The notes below the pieces were generated by a model that did no database searches, had not been told where the DNA came from, and saw nothing but the letters and a program-made list of their open reading frames with translations. From contig JAGCVS010000004.1 of NCBI GenBank assembly GCA_017962235.1, positions 124,001-188,000 on the forward strand: DNA of 64,000 nucleotides, read 5' to 3'. Positions within the stretch are counted from its first letter, which is position 1. Every line of letters starts with the position of its first letter. Origin of the DNA: Bacteroidales bacterium. GTDB taxonomy: Bacteria > Bacteroidota > Bacteroidia > Bacteroidales > UBA932. Positions 35,693 to 43,928 of this stretch are shown in pieces. The translations under genes were made by a program, and so were the position numbers.

Positions 35693-35700
35693 TAATTTTG
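35693..35700 (+). promoter_or_regulatory. -7 type promoter element of the yitT-like operon
   Basis: TAATTTTG matches TAnnTTTG exactly, 13 bases before the YitT-family start, divergent from the aro element. No clear -33 element is present. Confidence 0.4.
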
Positions 35701-35713
35701 GGCAAATTTACAG

Positions 35714-36631
35714 ATGATGAAAAGAAAACGAGCCGTAGATTATCTGCTGATTCTTCTCGGCGCCCTGCTGCAGGCGGTGGCGTATGTGCTCTTCTTTGCC
35801 CCGCACCACATTGTGCCGGGCGGCGTCTACGGTATCACCATAATCCTGCACTTCCTCACAAAGGGGATTTTCTCCTTTGCTCCGGACGGCCTGCCTATAG
35901 GTATCATGGCGTTGTGCTTTAACATCCCGCTCATGATTCTGGCCACCCGCAAGCTTGGGCTCCGCAGCGGCGCGCGCACCGTGGTGGCGTTTGTCTCCAT
36001 TGCGGTGTTCACCGATGTGATAGAGGCCCTTTCCGGCGGTAAACCGCTCATCGAAAATGATATCCTGCTCTCCGCACTGTTCGGCGGAATACTGCTGGGC
36101 ATTGGCGTATATCTGGTGATAAGCAGCAACGGCACCAATGCCGGCACCGATGTGTTGGCCCGCGTGATTTCGCGATCCTGGGGGCTGAACCTGAGCAGTG
36201 TGATTCTGGTGATAGATTCCATTGTGGTGATTCTGGGTATGATTGCATTCCAGGACTGGCTGGTGCCCATCTATTCTCTCATGACCATCCTGGCCTATTC
36301 GGTAACAGTTGATAAGCTCAATATAACCACCCCCAACTGCATGCTCACCATTGTTACGGACAAGCTGGAAGATGTGCGGCAGTTCATACTCTATGAAACG
36401 GGGCACGGCGGCTCTTATGTGGATGCCAAAGGGCTTTATACCGATAATGATAAGAAGCTTATCATAGCCGTGGTTAGCAAGCGCGAGGCATTGGCGTGCG
36501 AGATGCGCATCCGCAAGATTGACCCGGCGGCATTTGTGGTGATTACCGATGCTCACGACGTGAACGGCAACGGCTTCTTCTCCGTGCCTCACTGGGACTA
36601 CCGCAAAGAGAACGAATCGGCTCCGCTGTAA
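35714..36631 (+). CDS. YitT family membrane protein (DUF161 and DUF2179)
   Basis: A 305-residue integral membrane protein. The first two-thirds contain about five to six hydrophobic spans with the DUF161 hallmarks, including the PHHIVPGGVYGI segment and SSNGTNAGTDVLARVI. The C-terminal 80 residues form the soluble DUF2179 domain, including the THGGS-like HGGSYVDAKGLYT segment. Function is unproven. It precedes the MATE transporter by 18 bases and starts the four-gene run ending in the acid phosphatase. Confidence 0.9.
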   Translation: MMKRKRAVDYLLILLGALLQAVAYVLFFAPHHIVPGGVYGITIILHFLTKGIFSFAPDGLPIGIMALCFNIPLMILATRKLGLRSGARTVVAFVSIAVFTDVIEALSGGKPLIENDILLSALFGGILLGIGVYLVISSNGTNAGTDVLARVISRSWGLNLSSVILVIDSIVVILGMIAFQDWLVPIYSLMTILAYSVTVDKLNITTPNCMLTIVTDKLEDVRQFILYETGHGGSYVDAKGLYTDNDKKLIIAVVSKREALACEMRIRKIDPAAFVVITDAHDVNGNGFFSVPHWDYRKENESAPL

Positions 36632-36649
36632 TCAACAACCGGCCATCTC

Positions 36650-38071
36650 ATGACAAAGAAGGACATCCTGCTGGAAGGTATCCGTGGCGGAATAGCGCTT
36701 TCTCTGAAGGAGCGAATCCGACTTGTGCTGCTTCTATGCGGCCCGGCGATACTTGCGCAGGTGGCATCCACGCTGCTACAGTTCATAGACGCCTCTATGG
36801 TGGGGAGCCTCGGGGCCGGCCCGTCCGCCTCAATCGGACTGGTCTCCACCAGCACGTGGCTGTTCGGCGGCTTCTGTATGGCAATTGCGCAGGGCTTCTC
36901 TGTGCAGGTGGCGCACTACATTGGTGCGAACGATTTCACCGCTGCCCGCAACGTAATGCGCCAGGGGCTGCTCACAGTGCTCGCATTCTCCCTTGCGCTG
37001 GGTACCATCGGCTTAGTGATTGCCGGCCCGCTGCCGCACTGGCTGGGTGGCGAAGCGGCCATCTGCGATGATGCCGGCGCCTATTTTATGATATTCTCTG
37101 CATTTGTCCCCATGATGCAGATCACCTTCTTTGGGGCCACTATGCTTCAATGCAGCGGCGATATGAAGATACCGGCGCTGCTGGACATACTGATGTGCGT
37201 GCTGGATGTTATCTTCAACTTTCTGCTGATATTTCCCACACGCGAGATGACGATGTTTGGCGCGACCTTCACCATGCCCGGCGCCGGGATGGGGGTGAGA
37301 GGCGCCGCCCTTGGCACCGGTATCGCAGAGACTGTGACAGCGCTGGTTATGATGTACTTCCTGCTGGTGCGCAACCGCGAACTCTCCATCGTTGGCCGCA
37401 AAGAGGCGTTCACGCCATCCAAATCATATTTCAAGAAGGGGTGGGGCATCACCGGCCCGCTGTGGATACAGAATCTGGTGATGCGCGGCGCATATATAGC
37501 CAGCACGCTGATTGTGGCGCCGCTGGGGGCCGTGGCCATCGCCGCCAATTCATTCGCAATTATCGCGGAGAGTTTCTGCTACATGCCGGGTTACGGTATG
37601 GCCGATGCCGCCACCACGCTGGTGGGGCAGAGTCTGGGCGCCACCAGCAAGAGCTTGGCGCGCAGTTTTGCCAACATCACGCTGCTGATGGGCATCGGGA
37701 TGATGGTGGCGCTGGCGGTGGTGATGTATCTGCTGGCCGGCCCTATCATGGGGCTGCTGAGTGTGGATGCGGAGGTTGTCAGGCTTGGAGCGCGATGTCT
37801 CCGTCTGGAGGCCTTTGCAGAGGCGGGTTATGCCGCATCCATAGTCGCCTTCGGAGCATGCGTAGGCGCAGGTGACACAAAGATTCCGACTTTGCTTAAC
37901 TTTGTAAGCGTCTGGGCGGTACGCATCGTTCTGGCAATCCTGCTCACGCCCAAATATGGCCTTATGGGATACTGGATCGCCATGTGTATAGAGCTCAACG
38001 TCCGCGGCGCGTTGTTTGTAGGACGTATCACCGGCAAGCGGTGGATGGAAACCAAATTAACCACAACATGA
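36650..38071 (+). CDS. MATE family efflux transporter
   Basis: A 473-residue polytopic protein with about twelve predicted spans in two homologous halves, as in the MATE (NorM/DinF) multidrug and metabolite exporters. Characteristic features are the ASMVGSLG segment in span 1, PAILAQVASTLLQFIDASMVG near the N-terminus and YMPGYGMADAATTLVGQSLG in the second half. The substrate is unknown. It follows the YitT gene by 18 bases and precedes the DUF3737 gene by one base, so they probably share an mRNA. Confidence 0.93.
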   Translation: MTKKDILLEGIRGGIALSLKERIRLVLLLCGPAILAQVASTLLQFIDASMVGSLGAGPSASIGLVSTSTWLFGGFCMAIAQGFSVQVAHYIGANDFTAARNVMRQGLLTVLAFSLALGTIGLVIAGPLPHWLGGEAAICDDAGAYFMIFSAFVPMMQITFFGATMLQCSGDMKIPALLDILMCVLDVIFNFLLIFPTREMTMFGATFTMPGAGMGVRGAALGTGIAETVTALVMMYFLLVRNRELSIVGRKEAFTPSKSYFKKGWGITGPLWIQNLVMRGAYIASTLIVAPLGAVAIAANSFAIIAESFCYMPGYGMADAATTLVGQSLGATSKSLARSFANITLLMGIGMMVALAVVMYLLAGPIMGLLSVDAEVVRLGARCLRLEAFAEAGYAASIVAFGACVGAGDTKIPTLLNFVSVWAVRIVLAILLTPKYGLMGYWIAMCIELNVRGALFVGRITGKRWMETKLTTT

Positions 38072-38072
38072 G

Positions 38073-38918
38073 ATGAAGATAATAAAGGATAAAACGTTCG
38101 GCGGGGAGCGGCCGCTGTTTGAGACGCACGGAGCGTATCTGGACAACATTGTTGTTACAGACGGCGAATCGGCGCTGAAGCACTGCAGCGACATCGAGGC
38201 GGTGAATTGCAGGTTCCATGGCAAATATCCCCTCTGGCACATAGACGGCTGTAAGGTGCGCGACTGCTATTTTGCCCCCGAGTCCCGTTCTGCCATCTGG
38301 TATACCAATCACCTTCAGATGAAAGATTGCGTGATAGACGGCCCCAAGTTTTTCCGCGAGATGCACGATGTCTCACTTGAAAGGGTGGTGATAAATGATG
38401 CGGACGAGGTGTTTTGGAATGTGGACGGCCTTAAACTGAAAGATGTTACCCTTCGCGGCGGCACATATCCGTTCATGTACTCCCGCAACATTGAGGTGGA
38501 TAATCTGGACAGCGACTCCAAATATGTGTTCCAGTACTGCAAGGATGTGGTGGTGCGCAATTCAAAGATTATCACCAAGGATTCGTTCTGGGAGTGCGAG
38601 AATGTCACCATATATGATTCTGTTCTGGACGGTGAATATCTGGCTTGGCACTCAAAGAACGTGCGACTGGTGAACTGCCACCTTGCTGGCGAGCAACTGC
38701 TCTGTTACGTGGATAATCTGGTGCTGGAGAACTGCACCTTTGACGCCGCCTGCGACCGGGTATTTGAGTACTCAGATGTGCAAGCCGATATCCGCGGACA
38801 CATTACCAATATAAAGAATCCCACCACCGGGCGGATTGTTGCCGACAGCATTGGCAGCGTCACCATAGACGATAATATCCGCCAGCCGGCCAATTGTGAA
38901 ATAATCATACGGAAATGA
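38073..38918 (+). CDS. DUF3737 family beta-helix protein
   Basis: A 281-residue soluble protein with no signal peptide. It is made of short strand repeats about 22 residues long typical of a right-handed beta-helix, such as the ALKHCSDIEAVNCRF and NVRLVNCHLAGE units. The N-terminal FGGERPLFETHG and the internal SRSAIWYTNH segment are hallmarks of DUF3737, which occurs widely in gut bacteria with no assigned function. Its stop overlaps the acid phosphatase start by 4 bases. Confidence 0.87.
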   Translation: MKIIKDKTFGGERPLFETHGAYLDNIVVTDGESALKHCSDIEAVNCRFHGKYPLWHIDGCKVRDCYFAPESRSAIWYTNHLQMKDCVIDGPKFFREMHDVSLERVVINDADEVFWNVDGLKLKDVTLRGGTYPFMYSRNIEVDNLDSDSKYVFQYCKDVVVRNSKIITKDSFWECENVTIYDSVLDGEYLAWHSKNVRLVNCHLAGEQLLCYVDNLVLENCTFDAACDRVFEYSDVQADIRGHITNIKNPTTGRIVADSIGSVTIDDNIRQPANCEIIIRK

Positions 38919-39637
38919 AAAAGATACTAGTTTTGGCAGCGGCATTGCTGCTTACCTGCGGCGCGTATGCGCAGGATTTGGACGACATCTGGAACTATCC
39001 CGCCTTGCTGCCTGTAGACGAATGCCCCAACAGTTTGTATATCCTGCCGGAGGCACCTATGCCCAACGATGCGATATTCACATACGATTATTCCCAGTAT
39101 CTGTGGGGAAAGCTCCAGCGTAAGACAGAACGCGGAGAGCAGGCTGCTCAGGATGCCAAGCTGGACATAGACAATGTGCTGGCCAATTTCTCGCCGTATA
39201 TGGGAGTTACTCTGTCTCGGGATGCTACTCCAAATCTGGCTCATCTGCTGGCTGGTCTGCTTAACTGCGGAGCCACCACAACCGCAAAGAAGCATTACAT
39301 GCGGGTGCGTCCGTTCGTAATGTTCAACGAGGGGTCGCTTACTCCTGAAGATGAGCCATATCTTGTTACCGACGGTTCCTATCCTTCAGGCCATGCCGCA
39401 TACGGCTGGGCGGTGGCGCTGATACTTACAGAAATAAATCCGGCGCGTCAGGACGAACTGCTCAAGTACGGCTATGAATTCGGACAGAGCCGCGTGATCT
39501 GCGGCGTGCACTTCCAGAGCGATGTGGATGCCGGCCGCGTGATGGGCGCCGCCATGGTGGCCCGTCTCCACGCCGACAAAGCCTTCATGCGCCGCCTCTG
39601 CAAAGCCAAAAAAGAAATCCGGCGCCTAACTAAGTAG
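38915..39637 (+). CDS. Class A (PhoN/PAP2-type) acid phosphatase
   Basis: A 240-residue exported phosphatase with a signal peptide ending AYAQ. The vanadium-haloperoxidase-like tripartite motif is present: KKHYMRVRP (KxxxxxxRP), PSGHA and SRVICGVHFQSDVDAGR (SRxxxxxHxxxD). The specific substrate is unknown; periplasmic phosphomonoester hydrolysis is typical. It is last in the yitT, MATE, DUF3737 run. About 290 bases of non-coding sequence with hairpins and tRNA-Lys follow. Confidence 0.92.
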   Translation: MKKILVLAAALLLTCGAYAQDLDDIWNYPALLPVDECPNSLYILPEAPMPNDAIFTYDYSQYLWGKLQRKTERGEQAAQDAKLDIDNVLANFSPYMGVTLSRDATPNLAHLLAGLLNCGATTTAKKHYMRVRPFVMFNEGSLTPEDEPYLVTDGSYPSGHAAYGWAVALILTEINPARQDELLKYGYEFGQSRVICGVHFQSDVDAGRVMGAAMVARLHADKAFMRRLCKAKKEIRRLTK

Positions 39638-39670
39638 GGAGCACGAGAAAGGCCAGGCCGGGTTCTGGTC

Positions 39671-39739
39671 GGCACTTTGTGCCGCGGGGGTCTTAGGGGG
39701 CAGAGCCCCCTAGTAAAATAAGCGCTCCCATGGGAGCGC
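39671..39739. repeat. Cluster of three palindromic hairpins
   Basis: Three inverted repeats lie in a row after the acid phosphatase gene: GGCAC-TTT-GTGCC (39671-39683); GGGGGC-AGA-GCCCCC with extended flanks (39693-39713); and a perfect 18-base palindrome GCGCTCCCATGGGAGCGC (39722-39739). The third has no loop and only a minus-strand T-rich flank. They could be backup terminators or a small dispersed repeat of this genome; copy number is unknown. Confidence 0.6.
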
Positions 39740-39740
39740 A

Positions 39741-39770
39741 AAAAAGCCAGACTTTCCTGTCTGGCTTTTT
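39741..39770. terminator. Bidirectional intrinsic terminator of tRNA-Lys
   Basis: Stem AAAAAGCCAGAC against GTCTGGCTTTTT with a six-base loop, followed by T-runs on both strands. On the minus strand it lies 2 bases after the tRNA-Lys 3' end. Confidence 0.9.
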
Positions 39771-39772
39771 TG

Positions 39773-39845
39773 TGCTCCCTCAGGGTCTCGAACCCTGGCC
39801 CCCAACATTAAGAGTGTCGTGCTCTACCAACTGAGCTAAGGAAGC
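39773..39845 (-). tRNA. tRNA-Lys (anticodon CTT), CCA not encoded
   Basis: The minus strand folds into a complete cloverleaf: acceptor GCTTCCT with AGGGAGC (one G-U), D stem GCTC/GAGC, anticodon stem CGACA/TGTTG with loop CTCTTAA giving anticodon CTT, and T stem CAGGG/CCCTG with loop TTCGAGA. The discriminator is A, followed by CAA, so CCA must be added post-transcriptionally. It reads AAG codons. Confidence 0.95.
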
Positions 39846-39856
39846 GTTTGGGACTG

Positions 39857-39887
39857 CAAATGTAGTGATATTTTTTTAATCGCCAAA
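39857..39887 (-). promoter_or_regulatory. Promoter of tRNA-Lys
   Basis: On the minus strand TTTG (39887-39884), a 19-base spacer and TACATTTG (39864-39857) match the consensus perfectly, with the same spacing as the tRNA-Glu promoter. The tRNA 5' end is 11 bases downstream. Confidence 0.75.
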
Positions 39888-39890
39888 TTT

Positions 39891-39921
39891 TCTGCGTCCG
39901 TTTGTATTTTGCTTATATTTG
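39891..39921 (+). promoter_or_regulatory. Promoter of clpC
   Basis: TCTG (one mismatch to TTTG) at 39891-39894, a 19-base spacer and a perfect TATATTTG at 39914-39921. The clpC ATG is only 9 bases further on, so the leader would be very short. Confidence 0.5.
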
Positions 39922-39930
39922 TCCTCTGAT

Positions 39931-42402
39931 ATGGCAAAAGATTTCACAAAAGATTTACAGCGTATTTTCTCCTATGCAAGGGAGGAGGCGGCAAGGCTGG
40001 GGAACCGCGTTGCGGGTGCGGATCACATATTCCTGGGTCTGCTCAGGGACGGAGAGAATGAGGCGACAGCCGCTCTGGATGCTATGGGGGCCGATAAGGC
40101 GATGGTTCGCGCAGAGATAGAGAGCGTTCTGAAAGAGGCGGAGAGCATTCCTTACGAAGAGTCCAAGGACATTAAGTTTTCACAGGATATAGAAGATTTC
40201 TACCGCAATGTCTCCATGGAGATTGCGGCTCTGCATACCTTCTCACCATCGCTTGAGGTGGTTTTGCTGGCGGTGCTGAAGGATACAAGTACCACGGTAG
40301 CGCCCATTCTGGCGCGCAGCGGCATTACATACGACACCCTGCGCGATTACATAGAGAATAAGGTAAATGGATCCGCAAAGAAGAAATCCATTAACGATAT
40401 CCTGGCGGAAAGACAGCCGCAGGAGCCCTTTCCCTATGAAGAAGAGCCCAATCCGACCCCAGAGTTCAAGATAAATCAGAACGAACAGAAACCCAGACAG
40501 GCGCAGCCGATGAAGACTCCCAACCTGGACAAGTTCGGCACCGACCTCACTGCACAGGCAGCCGCCGGCCGTCTGGATCCGGTGGTTGGACGCGAAAAGG
40601 AGATAGAGCGCCTGTTGCAGGTGCTTGTCCGCCGCAAGAAGAACAACCCGGTGCTGGTTGGAGAAGCGGGCGTGGGCAAAAGCGCCATTGTGGAAGGTCT
40701 GGCACAGCGCATCGTTAATCACGACGTGCCGCCGGCATTGCAGAACAAGCGACTGCTCACCATAGACATGGGCAGCGTGGTGGCCGGCACCAAATACCGC
40801 GGTCAGTTTGAAGAGCGCATGCGCGGCATCGTTGAAGAGCTGAAGGCCTCCACTGACACCATAATCTTTATAGACGAGCTTCACACTCTGGTGGGAGCAG
40901 GAGCGCAGGCTGGCAGTCTGGACGCCGCCAATCTGCTTAAACCGGCGCTGGCCCGCGGTGAACTGCAGTGCATAGGCGCCACTACACTTGATGAATATCG
41001 GCAGGTGATTGAGAAGGACGGCGCCCTGGAACGCCGTTTCCAGAAGATTCTGGTGGAACCCACAGACTATGAGCAAACACTGGCGATATTGCAAGCACTG
41101 AAGTCCAAATACGAGCAGCATCATAATGTTACCTATACAGAAGAAGCGCTTAAGGCGTGCGTGATGCTCTCCAGCCGATATATAACCGACCGTATGCAGC
41201 CAGACAAGGCCATCGACGTGATGGACGAGGCTGGTGCGCGAACCAATGCCAATCTGGACCTTCTCAAGCAGAAATCCACCGATGCACTCTCACAGCTGGA
41301 AACTATCCGCGAGCAGAAGCGTCTGGCGGCGAGCGGCGGTGACTTCCAGCAGGCTGCTATCCTGAAAGAGAAAGAGGAATCGCTGCTGAAAGAGATGGAC
41401 GCAAAGGCTGCGGCAGATGCGGAAAACTCTTCCAAGGTATTGGGCGAAGAGCAGATTGCTTCTGTTGTGTCAATGATGACCAACATCCCCGTGCACCGCG
41501 TGAGTGCCAGCGAAGGGGAGAGGCTGCTCACCATGGCCGCCAATCTCAAGAAGCAGATAGTTGGGCAGGACGATGCCGTGGAGGCGGTGGTAAAAGCTAT
41601 CCAACGCAACCGCGCCGGACTGCGCGACCCCGGCAAACCGGTGGGCTCCTTCATATTCCTGGGCCCTACAGGCGTGGGTAAGACCTATCTGGCAAAGAAG
41701 ATTGCTGAGTATATGTTCGACAGCGAAGACAATCTTATCCGCATAGACATGAGCGAATACATGGAGCGATACTCCGTCAGCTCGCTGATTGGGGCGCCTC
41801 CGGGCTATGTTGGTTATGACCAGGGCGGCCAGCTGAGCGAACAGGTGCGCCGCAAGCCGTACTCCGTGGTTCTGTTCGACGAGATTGAGAAGGCGCATCA
41901 GTATATCTTCAACCTGCTGCTGCAGGTGCTGGACGAAGGTCGCCTAACCGATGCCGCCGGCCGTCACGTGGATTTCCGCAACACCATCCTCATAATGACA
42001 TCCAACATCGGCAGTAAGCAGGCCAGCGAACTGGGCGCCGGCATCGGCTTCAAAACCGCAACCGACGATGCCCCGCACCGCAAGAATGTCATCATAGAAA
42101 AGGCGCTGCGCCGCAAGTTCTCGCCGGAATTTCTCAACCGAATTGACGACCGCATCCTGTTCAATCCTCTTACAAAGGAGGACGTGGAGAAGATACTGGA
42201 TATCGAACTTGGCAAGTTCAACAAGCGGGTGGCACAGATGGGCTTTGACATCAAGGTGAGCGCCGCCACAAAGGCGAAGATTATTGAAGAGGGTTATGAC
42301 CCCGAATACGGTGCAAGACCTCTCAAGCGGGCCATCCAGAAGTATCTCGAGGACCCTCTGGCAGAGAAGATCATAGCCGGCAAAAAGCCTTCCAAGTGTT
42401 AA
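39931..42402 (+). CDS. clpC: ATP-dependent Clp protease ATP-binding subunit, ClpC type
   Basis: An 823-residue AAA+ unfoldase that feeds substrates to ClpP. It has a Clp N-domain (residues 1-145, two repeats) and an AAA1 domain with Walker A GEAGVGKS and Walker [10 protein letters not shown] middle domain with a UVR-like helical hairpin (around residues 430-470, [13 protein letters not shown]) marks ClpC rather than ClpA. AAA2 has [19 protein letters not shown] and the sensor region [10 protein letters not shown]. The ATG at 39931 was preferred over a TTG at 39919, which lies inside the promoter element. Confidence 0.95.
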   Translation: MAKDFTKDLQRIFSYAREEAARLGNRVAGADHIFLGLLRDGENEATAALDAMGADKAMVRAEIESVLKEAESIPYEESKDIKFSQDIEDFYRNVSMEIAALHTFSPSLEVVLLAVLKDTSTTVAPILARSGITYDTLRDYIENKVNGSAKKKSINDILAERQPQEPFPYEEEPNPTPEFKINQNEQKPRQAQPMKTPNLDKFGTDLTAQAAAGRLDPVVGREKEIERLLQVLVRRKKNNPVLVGEAGVGKSAIVEGLAQRIVNHDVPPALQNKRLLTIDMGSVVAGTKYRGQFEERMRGIVEELKASTDTIIFIDELHTLVGAGAQAGSLDAANLLKPALARGELQCIGATTLDEYRQVIEKDGALERRFQKILVEPTDYEQTLAILQALKSKYEQHHNVTYTEEALKACVMLSSRYITDRMQPDKAIDVMDEAGARTNANLDLLKQKSTDALSQLETIREQKRLAASGGDFQQAAILKEKEESLLKEMDAKAAADAENSSKVLGEEQIASVVSMMTNIPVHRVSASEGERLLTMAANLKKQIVGQDDAVEAVVKAIQRNRAGLRDPGKPVGSFIFLGPTGVGKTYLAKKIAEYMFDSEDNLIRIDMSEYMERYSVSSLIGAPPGYVGYDQGGQLSEQVRRKPYSVVLFDEIEKAHQYIFNLLLQVLDEGRLTDAAGRHVDFRNTILIMTSNIGSKQASELGAGIGFKTATDDAPHRKNVIIEKALRRKFSPEFLNRIDDRILFNPLTKEDVEKILDIELGKFNKRVAQMGFDIKVSAATKAKIIEEGYDPEYGARPLKRAIQKYLEDPLAEKIIAGKKPSKC

Positions 42403-42406
42403 TCGG

Positions 42407-43237
42407 TTACTGCCCGCAGTAGCAACCGCCTGTATCCGTACAGATGAAGCTTGCGTGTATCTTGCGCTTGTCTTCTGGCGGCAGCTGCATGTAATCGCCC
42501 CACATATCTTTCAGTCGGCGGTCGGGGTCGCCGGGGCAGGGGAACACGTGTCCTTCGAACTCAATCTCCTTGAGCGGATATATTGCCGTGCGAGGAGAAG
42601 GATAGCCGTAGAGCACGCGCGTCATGGGGGTGAATTCGCAATCCTTCTTGCTGAACAGGCAGATGGTGCGCCAGATTACGGTGTGGAAGATGAAGAAAGA
42701 CACCGGGAACACGAACCAGCGGATTATGTTGCCAAAGTTGATGCGCTTGTTGTAGTGCATGAAGCCGTGGGCCTTGCTGATGCGGCGGACCAGGAACTTG
42801 AACACCTTTGGGTTTATGGCGGGGGTGGGGACACTCTCGAAAATATCAATGAAGATGCCCTTGTTGTAATACTGGGCAAAATCGTCGTGAGGCATTATGT
42901 ACAGGGTGTCTTTCATGCGCACCTTGAACATGCCGTCACCCTGCTTGGAAGAGGGTTCCGTGACCTCTGTCTGTAGTAGGAAGCCTTCCGAGAGCTCCTG
43001 AGGAGCGATCTTTTTGAAGCGGCGGTAATCCTCCGGCGGCATGGAGAGGTCAATGTCATCGTCCCAAGGGATGAAACCGCCGTGGCGGACTGCTCCCAGC
43101 AGCGTGCCGAAGTCAATCCAATATGTGAGGCCGTTTTTCTTGCAGACCCGGTCAAACTCCAGCAGGATGTCCAGCATCTTGAGCTGTGCCTTGCGCAGCG
43201 GGGTCCCTTCTCCGTTATATCTTGAGAAATCTTCCAT
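42407..43237 (-). CDS. LicD family phosphotransferase
   Basis: A 276-residue nucleotidyltransferase-fold protein of the LicD family, which transfers phosphocholine or related phospho-polyol groups from CDP donors onto surface glycans. Visible are the conserved LGAVRHGGFIPWDDDIDLSM segment with the metal-binding aspartates, and a YWIDFGTLLGA lead-in. The C-terminus is rich in Cys (CTDTGGCYCGQ), unusual for the family and perhaps metal-binding or disulfide-forming. It is the last gene of a GT4, IspD/TarI, LicD run, which suggests surface polysaccharide or lipopolysaccharide decoration. The acceptor is unknown. Confidence 0.88.
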   Translation of the reverse strand: MEDFSRYNGEGTPLRKAQLKMLDILLEFDRVCKKNGLTYWIDFGTLLGAVRHGGFIPWDDDIDLSMPPEDYRRFKKIAPQELSEGFLLQTEVTEPSSKQGDGMFKVRMKDTLYIMPHDDFAQYYNKGIFIDIFESVPTPAINPKVFKFLVRRISKAHGFMHYNKRINFGNIIRWFVFPVSFFIFHTVIWRTICLFSKKDCEFTPMTRVLYGYPSPRTAIYPLKEIEFEGHVFPCPGDPDRRLKDMWGDYMQLPPEDKRKIHASFICTDTGGCYCGQ

Positions 43238-43240
43238 GGT

Positions 43241-43927
43241 TTACAATATCAGTGTCAGGGCCTGCATATCCTCTGCCGTGGTTATCTTGAAATTCTGCTC
43301 TGCACCCGATATCAGTTTCACTTTGAGTCCGGCACGGAAGGCCAACTCTGAGCAGCCGCGGATAGCGGCGATTTCATCTTCTGAGAATTGCGCCTGCGCC
43401 TTCATGAACGCGCCGTATTTGAGGCACTCAGGGGATTGCCCGGAATATAGCTCTGTGCGGGGCAGGATGGCGGTGAGGTTATCGCCATCTACGCTACGAT
43501 ATGTTGCATCTTTCACGGAAATTACCGGCAGTGTCATATCTGCTGTTGTGCAGCCAGCAATTGAATCGTCAATTATGGATACGGGGAAGAGGGGCCTCAC
43601 TGAATCGTGCACAAATACCAGATCGTCTTTTGAAGCGATAGAAGCGAGCGCCTCTAAGCCACTGCGGACCGAATGCTGACGGGACGCTCCGGAAGCTGCG
43701 TAAATAACCTTCTGCGCAATTGTTTCCTTCTCCAGTGTCTCCTGCACAAATGAGCGCCACTGCGCTGCCACCACCAAAACGATGGTCTTGATGCGGGCAT
43801 CTGCGGCGAACTTGCGAACAGAATATACAAACAGCGGCGTATCCTTTACCGGAAGATACTGCTTGGGAATCTCCGATTTCATACGGCTGCCAACGCCGCC
43901 GGCTAGTATTATTGCGTGACAATCCAT
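43241..43927 (-). CDS. IspD/TarI family CTP-dependent cytidylyltransferase
   Basis: A 228-residue GT-A-fold cytidylyltransferase. The N-terminal AIILAGGVGSRM with PKQYLPV is the CTP-binding signature, followed by VFVHDSVRPL and a VKLISGAEQNFKIT region. It could be IspD (4-diphosphocytidyl-methylerythritol synthase in the MEP isoprenoid route) or a TarI-like enzyme making CDP-ribitol or another CDP-polyol. The GGVGSRM form and its position between a glycosyltransferase and a LicD protein favour the second reading, but I cannot exclude it being the sole IspD of the organism. Confidence 0.85.
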   Translation of the reverse strand: MDCHAIILAGGVGSRMKSEIPKQYLPVKDTPLFVYSVRKFAADARIKTIVLVVAAQWRSFVQETLEKETIAQKVIYAASGASRQHSVRSGLEALASIASKDDLVFVHDSVRPLFPVSIIDDSIAGCTTADMTLPVISVKDATYRSVDGDNLTAILPRTELYSGQSPECLKYGAFMKAQAQFSEDEIAAIRGCSELAFRAGLKVKLISGAEQNFKITTAEDMQALTLIL

Positions 43928-43928
43928 G

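Noticed and set aside
39919-39930. TTG start for clpC upstream of the ATG
   Set aside because: The TTG falls inside the TATATTTG promoter element, and the conserved Clp N-domain begins right after the ATG at 39931.
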